A stretch of 64,000 nucleotides of DNA from Syngnathus acus (Eukaryota; Chordata; Actinopteri; Syngnathiformes; Syngnathidae): assembly GCF_901709675.1 (NCBI RefSeq), contig NC_051097.1, positions 2,096,539 through 2,160,538 on the forward strand, in the 5' to 3' direction. The notes under the pieces were generated by a model. It was not told the origin of the DNA. It was given only the letters and a program-made list of their open reading frames with translations, and ran no database searches. A program made the position numbers and the translations under genes. How positions within the stretch are numbered: position 1 is the stretch's first letter; the number at the start of each line of letters is the position of its first letter. Below are positions 62,488-64,000 of the stretch, piece by piece.

Positions 62488-62863
62488 CTTAAAATAAACA
62501 AAAACAGTTATCAATTGGCACCAAAATCTACATGGACATCTCTACTTATGACTACTTCAGCATATCCCTATCTGCAGCTGAAGTGCCGTCACGTCTATTT
62601 CCTTTCACCAGTCACCAACATACGGAAACACAACGCGTTTACATTGCTCTATTGTGAACAAAGGTTTTCCAGTATGAATGCATAAAATGCACAAACATCA
62701 ATAACTGACAATTCTTTTTCTGCACAAAGTCCATGAGAAAAATCATCAAAACTGACATTTGCTTTTTTGCAAATTCAAAGATGTTGACGCAGTCTGCTTT
62801 TAGGCTGAAATGAGCGAGGACTTGGGCAGTTTAGAGTTCAACACAGTATCCAGGTGACGATCA

Positions 62864-62896
62864 AAGTAGTTTATTTATTTATTTATTTATTTATTT
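62864..62896 (-). terminator. ncaph2: (ATTT)n tract with ncaph2 stop codon and poly(A) signals
   Basis: Read on the minus strand, the last sense codon AAA and the TAA stop are the start of AAATAAATAAAT, which gives overlapping AATAAA signals at and just after the stop. Confidence 0.6.
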
Positions 62897-64000
62897 CTGA
62901 AGCCCGCTGAGCAGCGTCAAGCCCATCGAGTCTACGCTCTTCTCCAAACTTGCCGCGCTGTCGATGTCCACCGTGTATTCGTTGGCCTACAAGACGCACG
63001 GTGAGGTCAATGTGATGTCACAGTGACGGCGTACAACTTACCAGGTGAAGGGAGGCCAGCAGGAACCTGCAGGCTTCAGTGCTGTCCAAGCCGTGCACAA
63101 TGGACGAGAAGGCAAGACGCCGACCTGTGCCGCCCAATGCTGACACAATCTTGCTACTGTACTCATGGATGTCTAATGGTGCACGCGCCTCCTTTTGGGG
63201 GGAATGGCATCAGGTGGGGAAAGGAGTGGGAAGAGTAGCAGCAGCAGCAGCGGCGGCAGCGGCAGCAGGAGGAGGGAGGAGGAGGAAGAAGAGGAGGCGG
63301 CTGACCTGCCAAAGGAGTTTGGGACGGATCTGCTCCTCCCACTTTTGGACACGGTGGGACAAGGCAGTCTCTTGTGTGTATTCTCGACAGTTCCCCATCA
63401 TCTGCTCCTAAACACGCATGCACGCACGTGACACTATCTCATTTTGTGGGAGGCATCATCACTTACCACTCGCAGCTTGACCAACTCCTCGTAAGTCAGC
63501 TCAGCTTCTGCAAGCCAACATTTGCAAGTCACCAAGTCAGAAATCCATCCATCGGTCCTTTCAACTCACCTCCAGACACGTCATCTCCTGCCGCAAACGC
63601 TTCCTGCTCCATGTTGTCTTCATCTGCATCTATACACACATGTACATAACGTACCGCTCAGGTGTGCGTATGTGCATGTGTGAGTGCTTGCGCATGTTAC
63701 CCAGAAGGTCGCGCTCCCCGAGTCCATCCATAGGATCCTGGCGCTTTTCTTGGGTCTCTGCTTCCTCAGGCTCCAGAAGGTCCTCCTCTAAAGCATGATC
63801 TTCAACTTCTTCCTTGTTGGTTCTCTTAAAACGATTCAGCTTTCTTCTGAGGCGATGAATGTAGCCGAGGTCTGCGGTAAAACAACGGCTCCTTGTTCAG
63901 ATTTGATGTGACTTGAAGCTAAACTGCCATGTTAGCACATCAGCGGTACCGATGCAGGAGGGTCCTTCTCTGAGCTTGCGTTCTGGAAGGTCATCTGCAA
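62891..64000 (-). CDS. ncaph2: Condensin-2 complex subunit H2, C-terminal part (gene continues past right edge)
   Basis: Kleisin subunit of condensin II, which compacts chromosomes in the nucleus. Exons (minus): 64000(partial)-63950, 63871-63701, 63629-63570, 63507-63467, 63407-63306, 63191-63042, 62986-62891; all in phase with GT-AG introns of only 55-114 bases. Seen: DLGYIHRLRRKLNRFKR, an acidic stretch, ELTYEELVKLRV, RVQKWEEQIRPKL, APLDIHEY, then the winged-helix kleisin C-terminus with LLASLHLANEYTVDI and the end SGLQK. The WEE-IRPKL, DIH-Y and ASL-LAN-YTV-I blocks are those of NCAPH2 rather than NCAPH. The compact gene contrasts sharply with the transposon-swollen introns of its neighbours. 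The stop codon lies inside an ATTT repeat that also supplies poly(A) signals. Confidence 0.85.
63192..63305. repeat. GCA/GGA-rich simple sequence filling a mini-intron
   Basis: This 114-base ncaph2 intron is largely CAG, CGG and GAGGA repeats on the plus strand (pyrimidine-rich on the coding strand), which makes false ORFs on both strands. Confidence 0.75.

Noticed and set aside
63079-63431. Ala/Gly/Arg/Glu-rich plus-strand ORFs
   Set aside because: They cross ncaph2 exons in antisense and a simple-sequence intron.

Overview
The window is a piece of a vertebrate nuclear genome, almost certainly a teleost fish. The genes are split by GT-AG introns, and the repeats are typical of fish: Rex3/RTE and CR1/L2-type LINEs, Tc1-like and hAT transposons, a DIRS-type element, a tRNA-derived SINE and long TG, TA and GAAA microsatellites. 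I can support four protein genes. All were assembled by hand from splice signals, reading phase and recalled similarity to the vertebrate proteins.

(1) chd1 (minus strand, coding exons between 16766 and 493, cut by the left window edge) is a chromodomain helicase. Seventeen coding exons give 908 codons, from the acidic/Ser-rich N-terminus and poly-Q tract through both chromodomains and most of the Snf2 motor. (2) syk (plus strand, 25105-44339, complete) is the tandem-SH2 tyrosine kinase. Thirteen coding exons give 626 aa, with a probable 5' UTR exon at 23750-24003. (3) auh (minus strand, 61823-47961, complete, ten exons, 327 aa) is the mitochondrial methylglutaconyl-CoA hydratase / AU-binding protein. 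syk and auh converge tail to tail and are also neighbours in mammals. (4) ncaph2 (minus strand, 64000-62891, 3' part only) is the condensin-II kleisin subunit; its introns are tiny compared with its neighbours. One further 92-nt exon-like stretch (62396-62487, minus) could not be assigned.

The rest is intronic and intergenic DNA filled with mobile elements, many with exact target-site duplications that fix their ends. Layout: 1-18.5 kb is chd1 with hAT and TA-flanked terminal-repeat elements in its introns. 18.5-25 kb is the divergent chd1/syk interval, with microsatellites and a Harbinger-like element. 25-44.4 kb is syk, whose 9.1-kb second coding intron holds a four-level nest (TA-flanked element > Tc1-like > Rex3, with an inverted LTR pair alongside). 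44.4-46.4 kb is the convergent interval. 46.4-61.8 kb is auh, whose intron 8 carries a DIRS element and a Tc1-like element. 61.8-64 kb holds the orphan exon and ncaph2.

The four host genes do unrelated jobs (chromatin remodelling, immunoreceptor signalling, leucine catabolism, chromosome condensation) and nothing suggests they work together. I found no new multi-gene system. The observations most worth following are small: a GC-AG intron inside the syk kinase domain, a skippable 63-nt syk linker exon, a transposon end that appears to supply an auh branch point, a group of terminal-repeat families sharing the same TA/CCGTA end, and an LTR/inverted-LTR pair behind a single target-site duplication.
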